Source of the DNA: JANPCX01 sp031431125
GTDB lineage: Bacteria; Pseudomonadota; Gammaproteobacteria; Burkholderiales; Burkholderiaceae_C
Length of the DNA stretch: 64,000 nucleotides
Reading direction: 5' to 3'
Assembly (NCBI GenBank): GCA_031431125.1
Contig: JANPCX010000035.1
Coordinates: forward strand, 91,100-155,099
Each line of letters begins with the position of its first letter. Position 1 is the first letter of the stretch. The notes under the pieces were generated by a model. That model had not been told where the DNA came from, did no database searches, and saw only the letters and a program-made list of their open reading frames with translations. Shown piece by piece: positions 27,346-35,515 of the stretch. Both the position numbers and the translations under genes were made by a program.

Positions 27346-28800
27346 ATGAAACGACTGACGCAATTGTTGACAGCAACTGCATTGAGCCTGGCCGTGTTGT
27401 GGTCCGCGCCCGCAACCAGCCAAGCCCAAACCCAAGTCCTTCCGGATTTCACCGAATTGGTTGAAAAAGTCGGCTCGGCGGTGGTCAATATCCGCACGAC
27501 AGAGCGTGGCCGCAGTGCACGAGGTGGCGCCACACCAGAGATTGACGAGGACATGCTGGAATTCTTCCGACGTTTTGGGCTGCCCATTCCGGGCAACCCG
27601 GGTGGTGGTGGCCGTGACCCACGCCGTGCGGTGCCTCAACCGGAAGCAGACGCTCAACCTCGTGGTGTGGGGTCGGGTTTTGTCTTGAGCGCAGATGGTT
27701 TTGTGATGACGAATGCCCACGTCGTCGAAGGTGCGGATGAGGTGTTCGTTACCCTGACCGATAAACGAGAGTTCAAAGCACGTGTTGTTGGCGCCGACAA
27801 ACGCTCCGATGTGGCCTTGGTCAAGATTGAGGCCACCGGTTTGACGTCGGTTCGCATTGGTGATGTGAACCGGCTCAAAGTCGGCGAATGGGTGATGGCC
27901 ATAGGTTCACCCTTTGGTTTGGAGAATACGGTCACCGCAGGCATCGTCAGCGCCAAAGCACGTGACACCGGCGACCTCGTACCTTTGATCCAAACCGACG
28001 TGGCCATCAACCCTGGAAATTCCGGCGGTCCTTTGATCAACCTGCGCGGCGAGGTGGTGGGCATCAACTCGCAGATTTACAGCCGCTCCGGCGGTTTCAT
28101 GGGAATTTCGTTCGCCATTCCCATCGACGAAGCCTCGCGTGTCGCCGAACAACTGCGTACCAATGGCCGAGTGATTCGTGGCCGAATTGGGGTGCAGATC
28201 GAGCAGGTCAGCAAAGAAGTGGCCGAGTCTATTGGACTGGGCAAGGCTTTCGGCGCCATGGTGGGCAGCGTAGAGGCGGGAGGTCCTGCTGAAAAAGCGG
28301 GCATCGAACCAGGCGACATCATCACCAAGTTCGAGGGGCGCACCATCGAGAAAATGGGTGATTTGCCGCGCATCGTGGGCGCGATTAAACCCGGCCAGAA
28401 GGCCAGTTTGCAGGTGTTTCGTCGCGGAAGCTACCGCGACCTGACCGTCACTGTGGTGGAGTTCGAGGCCGATCGTCCTCGCAAAACCAATGACAAAGAG
28501 CCCAAGGCGACCCCTGCGCCCGTCGTTAGCAGCTGGGGTTTGTCGGTTGCTGACCTCGGTGATGCCCAGCGCCGTGAGCTGAAGGTCAAAGGTGGTGTGC
28601 GTGTTGAAGCCGTCGATGGTGCAGCAGCGCGCGCAGGTCTGCGCGAGGGCGATGTGATCCTGGCGCTGGAGAATACGGATGTCAACAGCGCCAAGCAGTT
28701 TGAAGCGGTGCTGGCCAAGGCCGACAAAAACAAGCCCATCAATGTGCTGGTGCGCAGAGGGGAGCGGGTGAACTACCTCATCATCCGACCGGCCCGTTGA
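27346..28800 (+). CDS. mucD: Periplasmic serine protease/chaperone MucD (DegP family)
   Basis: 484 residues from ATG 27346 with a signal peptide ending near TSQAQ. The trypsin-like triad is visible: His in MTNAHVVEGA, Asp in KRSDVALVK and Ser in NPGNSGGPLI. Two PDZ domains follow (GRIGVQIEQV to about residue 380, then GLSVADLGD to the end). It degrades or refolds damaged envelope proteins and is the usual last gene of the sigma E operon in this group. Confidence 0.95.
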   Translation: MKRLTQLLTATALSLAVLWSAPATSQAQTQVLPDFTELVEKVGSAVVNIRTTERGRSARGGATPEIDEDMLEFFRRFGLPIPGNPGGGGRDPRRAVPQPEADAQPRGVGSGFVLSADGFVMTNAHVVEGADEVFVTLTDKREFKARVVGADKRSDVALVKIEATGLTSVRIGDVNRLKVGEWVMAIGSPFGLENTVTAGIVSAKARDTGDLVPLIQTDVAINPGNSGGPLINLRGEVVGINSQIYSRSGGFMGISFAIPIDEASRVAEQLRTNGRVIRGRIGVQIEQVSKEVAESIGLGKAFGAMVGSVEAGGPAEKAGIEPGDIITKFEGRTIEKMGDLPRIVGAIKPGQKASLQVFRRGSYRDLTVTVVEFEADRPRKTNDKEPKATPAPVVSSWGLSVADLGDAQRRELKVKGGVRVEAVDGAAARAGLREGDVILALENTDVNSAKQFEAVLAKADKNKPINVLVRRGERVNYLIIRPAR

Positions 28801-29199
28801 CCGATTTGAACCGACAAACAACCAAGCGCTCCGGCGGGTCTTTCCGCATTGCGGTAGTCGGCTTGGGTGCTGAAACCGGATTGGGATTTTTTTTCGAAAC
28901 AGAATCCCGGCACAAAACCAATGTTTGTTATTACTAACTTTCATGTCAAAGCGGACATTGAACGCTGGAACAGCTGCAATTCCAGCTTCTATCAGTCGCT
29001 TTGGCCTTGTTTAGCGCAACGCCGTGAGGATTCAAAAAATATCCCCAAACACTCCACAAGAGATTGTGGATAAAATGTGCACAACTTTTCTTGTTGGAAG
29101 CCTGCAACGAGAAGAAATCCAGCATTGGTGCGGTTTCCAGCGCGGCGCTTTTGACTACAATGAATCACCAACATGCAGTTGCCATACGTTTTGTTGGAA
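28801..29199 (+). ncRNA. mucD-lepA gap: candidate structured RNA upstream of a strong terminator
   Basis: No convincing protein gene in about 550 bases; many relatives carry a small glutaredoxin-like gene here, and I see none. Structure is present: GCTGGAA (28964-28970) pairs with TTCCAGC (28980-28986), and CCACAA (29054-29059) with TTGTGG (29064-29069) over a GAGA loop. The Rho-independent terminator at 29200-29231 needs an upstream transcript; either mucD read-through or a separate small RNA would supply one. No confident promoter was found, so the RNA is hypothetical and its 5' end is undefined. Confidence 0.3.
29064..29084 (-). promoter_or_regulatory. Pair of DnaA-box-like sites
   Basis: Read on the minus strand, 29065-29073 is TTATCCACA, an exact DnaA-box match, and 29076-29084 is TTGTGCACA, a one-mismatch relative. 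The first overlaps the 3' arm of a hairpin. There is no dnaA, rpmH or AT-rich unwinding region nearby, so this is not presented as an origin. Confidence 0.35.
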
Positions 29200-29231
29200 G
29201 GCGCGTCATTCAATCGACGTGCCTTTTTTTT
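29200..29231 (+). terminator. Rho-independent terminator
   Basis: GGCGCGTC (29200-29207) pairs with GACGTGCC (29216-29223), including one G-T pair, over an eight-base loop, and is followed by eight T residues. It is the best terminator in the window and isolates lepA from the sigma E operon. Confidence 0.78.
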
Positions 29232-29242
29232 GGCTGCAGCAC

Positions 29243-29303
29243 GGCGCTAAGCGCCTTCACATCGCGAGCGATGTGAGCTTGCGCCGCAACGGCTATGCCG
29301 TTG
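29243..29303 (+). promoter_or_regulatory. Three consecutive perfect hairpins upstream of lepA
   Basis: GGCGC-taa-GCGCC (29243-29255), CACATCG-CGAG-CGATGTG (29258-29275) and CAACGGC-tat-GCCGTTG (29287-29303) follow one another within 61 bases. The last ends 44 bases before the lepA start. They may be mRNA-leader structures or a protein-binding array; they match no riboswitch class I know. Confidence 0.45.
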
Positions 29304-29347
29304 TGACCTCCAAGTAGCAAGCAACGCGGCGACGACTTTCACTTCAC

Positions 29348-31156
29348 ATGAACCACATCCGCAACTTCTCCATCATCGCCCACATCGACCACGGCAAGTC
29401 CACCTTGGCCGACCGATTGATCCACCGCTGCGGCGGTTTGTCTGACCGCGAAATGGAGGCGCAGGTGCTCGACTCGATGGACATCGAACGCGAGCGCGGC
29501 ATCACCATCAAGGCACAAACCGCATCGCTGCAATACAAGGCACTGGACGGCATCACCTACAACTTGAACTTGATCGACACGCCGGGGCATGTCGACTTTT
29601 CTTACGAAGTGAGCCGTTCGCTGTCGGCCTGCGAAGGCGCACTCCTGGTGGTGGACGCGTCACAAGGTGTTGAGGCGCAGACCGTGGCCAACTGCTACAC
29701 CGCACTCGACCTGGGAGTCGAAGTCATTCCCGTGCTGAATAAGATGGATCTTCCGCAGGCGGATCCAGAACGCGCCAAGGAAGAAATTGAAGACGTGATT
29801 GGCATCGACGCCGAACATGCCATTCCTTGCTCCGCCAAAACCGGCATGGGTTTGGATGAGATTCTCGAAGCCGTGATCAAGCGCATGCCGGCGCCACGCG
29901 GCAATCCAGATGGCCCACCGCGCGCCATGATTGTCGACAGCTGGTTCGACAACTATGTGGGCGTGGTCATGTTGGTGCGGGTGGTCGATGGCAGCTTGTC
30001 CAAGGGCGAACGCATACGCATGATGGCCACCGGCTCGGTGTACCCGGTCGAGCACATGGGTGTTTTCACGCCGAAGTCGATGCCGCGTGATTCACTCAAA
30101 GCGGGTGAAGTGGGTTTCGTGATTTGCGGCATCAAGGAATTGCAAGCGGCCAAGGTGGGCGACACTATCACTTTGGATAAAAAACTCCCTAACAATGCCG
30201 GGCCGGCCACCGAGGCGCTGCCTGGTTTCAAGGAAATCCAGCCGCAGGTGTTTGCGGGGCTTTACCCGACGGAAGCCAGCGAGTACGACCAGCTGCGTGA
30301 TGCGCTGGAGAAACTCAAACTCAACGACTCATCCCTGCGCTATGAACCTGAGGTGAGCCAAGCGTTGGGTTTTGGCTTTCGCTGCGGTTTCCTGGGTTTG
30401 CTGCACATGGAAATTGTGCAAGAGCGCCTGGAGCGTGAATTCGATCAAGACTTGATCACGACCGCGCCCAGCGTCGTCTATGAAGTGCAGCTGGGCAACG
30501 GCGAGGTGGTTCAGGTGGACAACCCGTCCAAGATGCCTGACCTGGGCCGCATCAATGAAATCCGTGAACCCATCGTCACGGTTCACCTTTACATGCCGCA
30601 GGACTATGTGGGGCCCGTGATGACCTTGGCCAACCTGAAACGCGGCAACCAGCTGAACATGGCCTACCACGGTCGCCAAGTGATGCTGACCTATGAGATG
30701 CCGCTGGCCGAGATCGTGCTCGACTTCTTTGACAAACTCAAAAGTGTTTCCCGTGGCTACGCATCCATGGACTATGAGTTCAAGGAGTACCGTGCGGCGG
30801 ATGTGGTGAAAGTGGACATCTTGCTCAACGGTGACAAGGTGGATGCGCTGTCCATCATCGTGCATCGAGCTCAAAGTCAGTTCCGCAGTCGAGCGGTGGT
30901 CGCAAAGATGCGCGAGCTGATTTCACGCCAGCAGTACGACGTGGCGATTCAAGCGGCCATTGGGGCCAACATCATTGCGCGTGAGACAATTAAAGCGCTG
31001 AGAAAAAACGTGATCGCCAAGTGCTACGGTGGCGATATTTCCCGCAAGCGCAAGCTGCTGGACAAACAAAAAGCAGGCAAAAAACGCATGAAACAAATAG
31101 GCTCCGTTGAAGTGCCTCAGGAAGCGTTTTTGGCCATCCTTCAAGTGGAAGACTGA
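29348..31156 (+). CDS. lepA: Elongation factor 4 (LepA)
   Basis: 602 residues. This ribosome-associated GTPase is related to EF-G. G motifs: AHIDHGKSTLADRL, the ERERGITIK switch, DTPGHVDF, NKMDLP and CSAKTG. The C-terminal domain contains LLNGDKVDALS and AAIGANIIARETIKAL, diagnostic for EF4. The coding sequence shares its last base with lepB (ATGAT overlap). Confidence 0.97.
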   Translation: MNHIRNFSIIAHIDHGKSTLADRLIHRCGGLSDREMEAQVLDSMDIERERGITIKAQTASLQYKALDGITYNLNLIDTPGHVDFSYEVSRSLSACEGALLVVDASQGVEAQTVANCYTALDLGVEVIPVLNKMDLPQADPERAKEEIEDVIGIDAEHAIPCSAKTGMGLDEILEAVIKRMPAPRGNPDGPPRAMIVDSWFDNYVGVVMLVRVVDGSLSKGERIRMMATGSVYPVEHMGVFTPKSMPRDSLKAGEVGFVICGIKELQAAKVGDTITLDKKLPNNAGPATEALPGFKEIQPQVFAGLYPTEASEYDQLRDALEKLKLNDSSLRYEPEVSQALGFGFRCGFLGLLHMEIVQERLEREFDQDLITTAPSVVYEVQLGNGEVVQVDNPSKMPDLGRINEIREPIVTVHLYMPQDYVGPVMTLANLKRGNQLNMAYHGRQVMLTYEMPLAEIVLDFFDKLKSVSRGYASMDYEFKEYRAADVVKVDILLNGDKVDALSIIVHRAQSQFRSRAVVAKMRELISRQQYDVAIQAAIGANIIARETIKALRKNVIAKCYGGDISRKRKLLDKQKAGKKRMKQIGSVEVPQEAFLAILQVED

Positions 31157-32124
31157 TGAGTGCTTTGACCGGATTGCTCTATAGCGTGTTGGTGGTTTAT
31201 CTGGGTGGTTGGTACATCGGCAAATGGAGCGGAAATTTTTCTCTGCTGTTGTTCTGCTTGACACTGTTCACCTTTGCCTATTGGTTGGCAGAGCGTTTCA
31301 TTTTTGCGCCGCGTCGGGTTCAAGCGGCCGCATTGCTCGACCAGCAAACGCAGGCGCGCCGAAACAGTCTCGCGCAACAAGGGATCAGCAAGGTTGACGA
31401 AGGAAACCTGGCGCAAGCCAAACAGGCCTTGATGGCCCAGCCTTGGTGGCTGGACTGGACGGCAGGACTTTTCCCCGTCATCCTGGCGGTGTTCTTGTTG
31501 CGTTCCTTTTTGTTTGAGCCTTTCAAGATTCCTACGGGATCGATGATTCCGACTTTGTTGGTGGGCGACTTGATTCTGGTGAACAAGTTTCACTACGGCG
31601 TCCGTTTGCCTGTTATCAACAAGAAGATTTTGTCTAACCATGATCCGAAACGTGGTGATGTCATGGTGTTTCGGTACCCGCTGGATACCAATGTGGATTA
31701 CATCAAACGCGTGGTCGGCGTGCCTGGCGATGAAATTCGCTACAGCAACCAGCGCCTCTACCTGAACGGTCAACAGCTCAGCACCACCGCCTTGCCCGAT
31801 TTCTACGACGACGACTCGCGCCGCTATGCCAAGCAGTTCAGCGAAAAGCTGGGCGAAGTTGATCACCGCATTTTGGTGGACGTCGAACGCCCTTCCTTCA
31901 TCCCCGCCAACGGCGGTTTTCCGTTTGCGGAGAACTGCCGTTACAGTGCTGAAGGTATGACGTGCAAGGTGCCGCCAGGACACTATTTCATGATGGGCGA
32001 CAACCGCGACAACTCCCAGGACTCACGCTACTGGGGTTTTGTGCCGGACGAAAACATTGTCGGCCGGGCCTTTTTTGTATGGATGAATTTCGGTAACCTC
32101 GGTCGTATTGGTGCCTTCCACTGA
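31156..32124 (+). CDS. lepB: Signal peptidase I
   Basis: 322 residues with two N-terminal hydrophobic segments (about 1-20 and 28-45) and a third near 103-118 before the catalytic domain. The Ser/Lys dyad is Ser129 in IPTGSMIPTLL and the Lys in YIKRVVGVPGDEI. GHYFMMGDNRDNSQDSRYWG is the box-E motif. It removes signal peptides of Sec- and Tat-exported proteins. It overlaps lepA. Confidence 0.96.
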   Translation: MSALTGLLYSVLVVYLGGWYIGKWSGNFSLLLFCLTLFTFAYWLAERFIFAPRRVQAAALLDQQTQARRNSLAQQGISKVDEGNLAQAKQALMAQPWWLDWTAGLFPVILAVFLLRSFLFEPFKIPTGSMIPTLLVGDLILVNKFHYGVRLPVINKKILSNHDPKRGDVMVFRYPLDTNVDYIKRVVGVPGDEIRYSNQRLYLNGQQLSTTALPDFYDDDSRRYAKQFSEKLGEVDHRILVDVERPSFIPANGGFPFAENCRYSAEGMTCKVPPGHYFMMGDNRDNSQDSRYWGFVPDENIVGRAFFVWMNFGNLGRIGAFH

Positions 32125-32166
32125 AATCAAGTGTTGCTCTAAGAATTGAATGAGGAGAAAGCTGGT

Positions 32167-32541
32167 ATGAATCAATTGAATACGCGCCCACGTCGTCAAC
32201 GCGGGGTGACCTTGCTTAGCCTGATGTTTTGGGCGGTGCTGATTGGTATCGTGGCCATGTTGGTGCTCAATGTGCTGCCAACGGTCAACGAATACGCCAC
32301 CATCCAAAAAGCCGTCACCAAACTCGCCAAAGAGAGCACTGGCACAGTCCCTGACATTCGTGCCACGTTTGAGCGCACCAAACAAATCGAGTACTCCATC
32401 AGCTCCATCAGCGGCAAGGACCTGGAAATCACCAAAGAGAACGAAAAACTCGTCATCCGTTTTGCTTACGACAAAGAAATCATGCTGTTTGAACCTGTGT
32501 ACTTGCTCATCAAGTACAAAGGCGTGGCACGGTCTAATTGA
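32167..32541 (+). CDS. DUF4845 single-pass membrane protein
   Basis: 124 residues from ATG 32167, with GGAGAAA upstream. After RQRGVTLLSLMFWAVLIG there is a single membrane helix, then a conserved periplasmic region (PTVNEYATIQKAVTKLAKES). The N-terminus resembles type IV pilin-like leaders (RGVTLL). The family is common between lepB and rnc in betaproteobacteria; its function is unknown. Confidence 0.8.
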   Translation: MNQLNTRPRRQRGVTLLSLMFWAVLIGIVAMLVLNVLPTVNEYATIQKAVTKLAKESTGTVPDIRATFERTKQIEYSISSISGKDLEITKENEKLVIRFAYDKEIMLFEPVYLLIKYKGVARSN

Positions 32542-32556
32542 GCGCAGGTGATTGCC

Positions 32557-33261
32557 ATGAACGCCATGCTGGAAGCTCTGCAAGCCCGACTGGGCCACAC
32601 GTTTGAGCAGCCGGCACTTTTGGCGCGTGCACTCACCCACCGCAGCTTTGGCTCAGGCCACAACGAGCGGTTGGAGTTTTTGGGTGATGCCGTACTGAGC
32701 CTGGCCATCTCCAGCATTTTGTTTGAGTGTTTAGCTGGCTCCGATGAGGGCGACTTGACCCGCGTGCGTGCCCACCTGGTGCGAGAAGACAGTTTGCACA
32801 AAGTGGCTGTGGCCTTCGGATTTCCCGATGTGCTGCGCTTGAGTGAAGGTGAAGCGCGTGGCGGCGGTGCCCAGCGCCCCTCCATCTTGGCCGACGCCCT
32901 GGAAGCCGTGATTGGTGCCGTGTTTGTCGACGCTGGTTTTGACGCTGTCAAAACGGTGGTGGAGCGCATGTTCGGCGACACCATTGCCAATACCGACTTG
33001 TCCAGTTGGACCAAAGACGCCAAAACCGAACTCCAAGAGTGGCTGCAGGCACGTCGTTTGGCGGTGCCGCTCTACCGCATCGTCGCCACACGCGGCCAAG
33101 CGCATGCACAGACCTTTGAGGTGGAATGCAGTGTTCCAGCGCTCAGCCTCCAACACAGCGGTGAGGGGCGTTCTCGCCGCACCGCCGAGCAAGAAGCGGC
33201 CAGCCGCATGCTTGAGGCCTTGAAAGCCACCGATCGTCCCGGTGGCCCCTTGCAGTCCTGA
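32557..33261 (+). CDS. rnc: Ribonuclease III
   Basis: 234 residues from ATG 32557, chosen because AGGTGAT lies six bases upstream; GTG 32548 is an alternative. It cleaves double-stranded RNA in rRNA maturation and mRNA control. NERLEFLGDAVLSLAIS is the signature with catalytic acidic residues; DALEAVIGAVFVD is the second acidic motif. A double-stranded-RNA-binding domain fills the C-terminus (DAKTELQEWLQ to AEQEAASRML). Confidence 0.96.
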   Translation: MNAMLEALQARLGHTFEQPALLARALTHRSFGSGHNERLEFLGDAVLSLAISSILFECLAGSDEGDLTRVRAHLVREDSLHKVAVAFGFPDVLRLSEGEARGGGAQRPSILADALEAVIGAVFVDAGFDAVKTVVERMFGDTIANTDLSSWTKDAKTELQEWLQARRLAVPLYRIVATRGQAHAQTFEVECSVPALSLQHSGEGRSRRTAEQEAASRMLEALKATDRPGGPLQS

Positions 33262-33300
33262 TTCATTCAGCCGTTCTTCCCCCTTCTGACCTCACCTTTG

Positions 33301-34215
33301 ATGCCAAACACACCTGAAGCGGCAGCCCCGCGCCGCTGCGGCCTGATCGCCATCGTTGGGCGTCCCAATGTGGGCAAGTCCACTTTGCTCAATGCACTGG
33401 TGGGGCAAAAGGTCAGCATCACCTCGAACAAGGCGCAAACAACGCGCCATCGAATCACCGGCATCCGCACGGTTGATGAAACGCAGTTTGTATTTGTCGA
33501 CACGCCTGGTTTTCAAACCAAACACAGCGCGGCACTGAACCGCAACCTGAACCGCACCGTGACCTCGGTGTTGGGCGATGTGGACTTGGTGCTTTTCGTG
33601 GTGGAGGCAGGGCGCTTTGGGCTGGACGATGCCAAAGTGCTGTCCCTCATGCCCAAGGGTGAGTATGCAAAACCCGTTGTGTTGTTGGCCAACAAGCTTG
33701 ATGCTGTACACCGCCGCGCCGAGTTGGCACCCTGGCTCAAAAGCATGCAGGAACGACATCCCTTCGCCGAGTTTGTTCCCCTGACTGCTCGCAAAGAGGC
33801 TGATGTGGGCAGGTTACTGGGAATCTTGAAGCCTTACTTGCCCGAACAAGCTTGGTTTCACGAAGAAGACGCACTCACCGACCGCAGCGAGCGTTTTTTG
33901 GCCAGTGAAATCATTCGCGAAAAACTATTCCGTTTGATGGGCGACGAGTTGCCCTACACCTCCACCGTCGTCATCGACAAGTTTGAAGAAGAAGGCCAGC
34001 TCAAACGCATTGCCGCCAGCATAGTGGTGGAACGTGATGCCCACAAAGGCATGGTCATTGGCGACCAGGGGGCGGTGCTCAAACGCATCGGCTCGGAAGC
34101 CCGTGTGGAGCTTGAAAAACTCATGGGCGGCAAGGTGTTTCTAGAGCTGTGGGTCAAGGTGCGTTCGGGCTGGGCAGACGACGAAGAGCACCTTCGCAGC
34201 TACGGCTATGAATAA
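33301..34215 (+). CDS. era: GTPase Era
   Basis: 304 residues from ATG 33301. It binds 16S rRNA and helps assemble the 30S subunit. GTPase motifs: GRPNVGKSTLLNALVG, DTPGFQ, NKLD. A KH RNA-binding domain follows in the C-terminal third (VVERDAHKGMVIGDQGAVLK and EKLMGGKVFLELWVKV). The stop codon lies three bases before the nested repeat that separates it from recO. Confidence 0.96.
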   Translation: MPNTPEAAAPRRCGLIAIVGRPNVGKSTLLNALVGQKVSITSNKAQTTRHRITGIRTVDETQFVFVDTPGFQTKHSAALNRNLNRTVTSVLGDVDLVLFVVEAGRFGLDDAKVLSLMPKGEYAKPVVLLANKLDAVHRRAELAPWLKSMQERHPFAEFVPLTARKEADVGRLLGILKPYLPEQAWFHEEDALTDRSERFLASEIIREKLFRLMGDELPYTSTVVIDKFEEEGQLKRIAASIVVERDAHKGMVIGDQGAVLKRIGSEARVELEKLMGGKVFLELWVKVRSGWADDEEHLRSYGYE

Positions 34216-34218
34216 GCC

Positions 34219-34488
34219 AGGGTCTGTTGACATACAAATCACCCTCGCGTGCAGCCCCCACAGGCTCCCAATTGAGGCGCAAAGCACAGCGGGGGTTCAT
34301 CCCCCCCGCGAGCATTTGCAACGAAGAGTGGGGGCCTGTGGGGGCTGCACCCTGTGGGCCGGGGTACCCAAGGGCGCAGGGCCGCGTTGCGCTCCTGGCC
34401 CAGGCATCCAGCCTGGGCGGCGTCGCACGCCTTGCCCTGCACCCTTGGCCACCCCGGCGCAAGGGCGATTTGTATGTCAACAGACCCT
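34219..34488. mobile_element. Nested 270-bp inverted-repeat element (MITE-like) between era and recO
   Basis: The 31-base terminal arms (34219-34249 and 34458-34488) match at 29 of 31 positions and begin AGGGTCTGTTGACATACAA. A second inverted pair lies inside (34250-34270 with 34329-34349, 20 of 21), and an 8-bp perfect hairpin at 34398-34418 (GCCCAGGC). No open frame resembles a transposase. The ends resemble some IS5-type termini by eye, which needs a search. I see no clear target duplication. Confidence 0.75.
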
Positions 34489-35280
34489 AGTGCCCGCGCA
34501 GTGACACGCAGTAGCGCACCGCTCCATGGCTTTGTGTTGCACCACTACATGTGGAGCGAATCCAGCCTTATTCTCGACGTCTTCAGCCGCGAGTCAGGTC
34601 GTTTGGTTTTAGTCGCCAAAGGCGCCAGGCGACCTTACTCGCAGTTGCGCTCGGTGCTGCTGCCGTTTCAGCGCTTGCTGCTCTCGTTAGGGCGCGCGCC
34701 CGCGTCTGATTCGGCCTCCGAAGTACAAAACCTGCGCGGTGCCGAATGGGCCGGTGGTCAAGCCATGCTCACGGGGGCCGCCTTGTTCAGCGGCCTCTAC
34801 TTGAATGAGTTGTTGATGAAATTGTTGGCCAAGTCTGATCCCCATGCCGACTTGTTTGATGCCTACGCACAGACCCTGCCGCATTTGGCCAACCCGTCCG
34901 AAGCGGCGGTGCAAGCCAGCCTGCGCGCTTTTGAACTCAAGCTGTTGCAAACACTGGGCTTGTTGCCCGATTTGAGTTTGGTGACCTTGACCCAGCAAAC
35001 TGTGGAGCTGGACGCCAGCTACACCCTAGACCCACAGGCTGGTGTGCTGATTGCTACAGCGGCAGACGCAGCCGCTGTCAGCGGTCGTGCACTGGTTGGT
35101 TTGCAAGCCGCATTGCAACACGGCAGCCTGCTGGCTTTGCAGCAGGCTTGTGCCGCCCACTTGTCTGAGCTTCGCTCGGCGCTACGCGGATTGCTTCACT
35201 ATCATTTGGGCTCCCCCCACTTGCGCACGCGCCAGCTGATGTTGGACGTGCAAGCGCTTGAACCCAGAAAAAGCAGTTAA
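34474..35280 (+). CDS. recO: DNA repair protein RecO
   Basis: 268 residues from ATG 34474, which has AAGGGC nine bases upstream and lies inside the right arm of the repeat element; a GTG at 34501, just outside it, would give 259 residues but lacks a ribosome-binding site. RecO anneals strands and loads RecA with RecR. FVLHHYMWSESSLILDVFSRE and KGARRPYSQLRSVL form the OB-fold N-terminus; the C-terminal zinc Cys cluster of some RecO proteins is absent. The last codons fall in the left arm of the next repeat. Confidence 0.9.
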   Translation: MSTDPSARAVTRSSAPLHGFVLHHYMWSESSLILDVFSRESGRLVLVAKGARRPYSQLRSVLLPFQRLLLSLGRAPASDSASEVQNLRGAEWAGGQAMLTGAALFSGLYLNELLMKLLAKSDPHADLFDAYAQTLPHLANPSEAAVQASLRAFELKLLQTLGLLPDLSLVTLTQQTVELDASYTLDPQAGVLIATAADAAAVSGRALVGLQAALQHGSLLALQQACAAHLSELRSALRGLLHYHLGSPHLRTRQLMLDVQALEPRKSS

Positions 35281-35495
35281 CCGCTTTCTTCCGCTTGCAA
35301 CAGCATATGAACACTGATATTTTCTTTCACGATCATCTTTACCTCTATAGCCACAGCGCTACACACCCGATTGAGCTGCGCTGCGGCACGCTGGCGGCGT
35401 TGCTCCTCCTTGCGGGCACGAGCCCGCCGCGTCGTCCTGCCTTGCCAGCGCACCGCAGCGCAGCCCACTCGGGCGTGTTTAACTACTTTTTCTAG
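35264..35495. repeat. Dispersed 232-bp repeat, copy 1 (after recO)
   Basis: Shares extended identity with copy 2 at 51353-51584, including CGCTACACACCCGATTGAG and a conserved core hairpin GCGGGC-AYGA-GCCCGC. The terminal arms pair with each other (AGAAAAAGCAGTTAA against TTAACTACTTTTTCT, one mismatch), yet differ from those of copy 2. The left arm includes the recO stop. Both strands carry short open frames, but the similarity is DNA-level. Confidence 0.72.
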
Positions 35496-35515
35496 GTTGC
35501 ACGTCTACCCCCACC

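Noticed and set aside
29064..29084. Replication origin
   Set aside because: Only two DnaA-like boxes, no AT-rich unwinding element and no dnaA, dnaN or rpmH nearby.
35277..35468. 63-codon minus-strand frame in the repeat, similar to one in copy 2
   Set aside because: The resemblance is explained by DNA-level repeat identity; both strands are open and no start signals stand out.
35264..35495. Integron attC site
   Set aside because: The arms are inverted and structured, but the GTTRRRY/RYYYAAC core triplets do not match, and no integrase or cassette is present.
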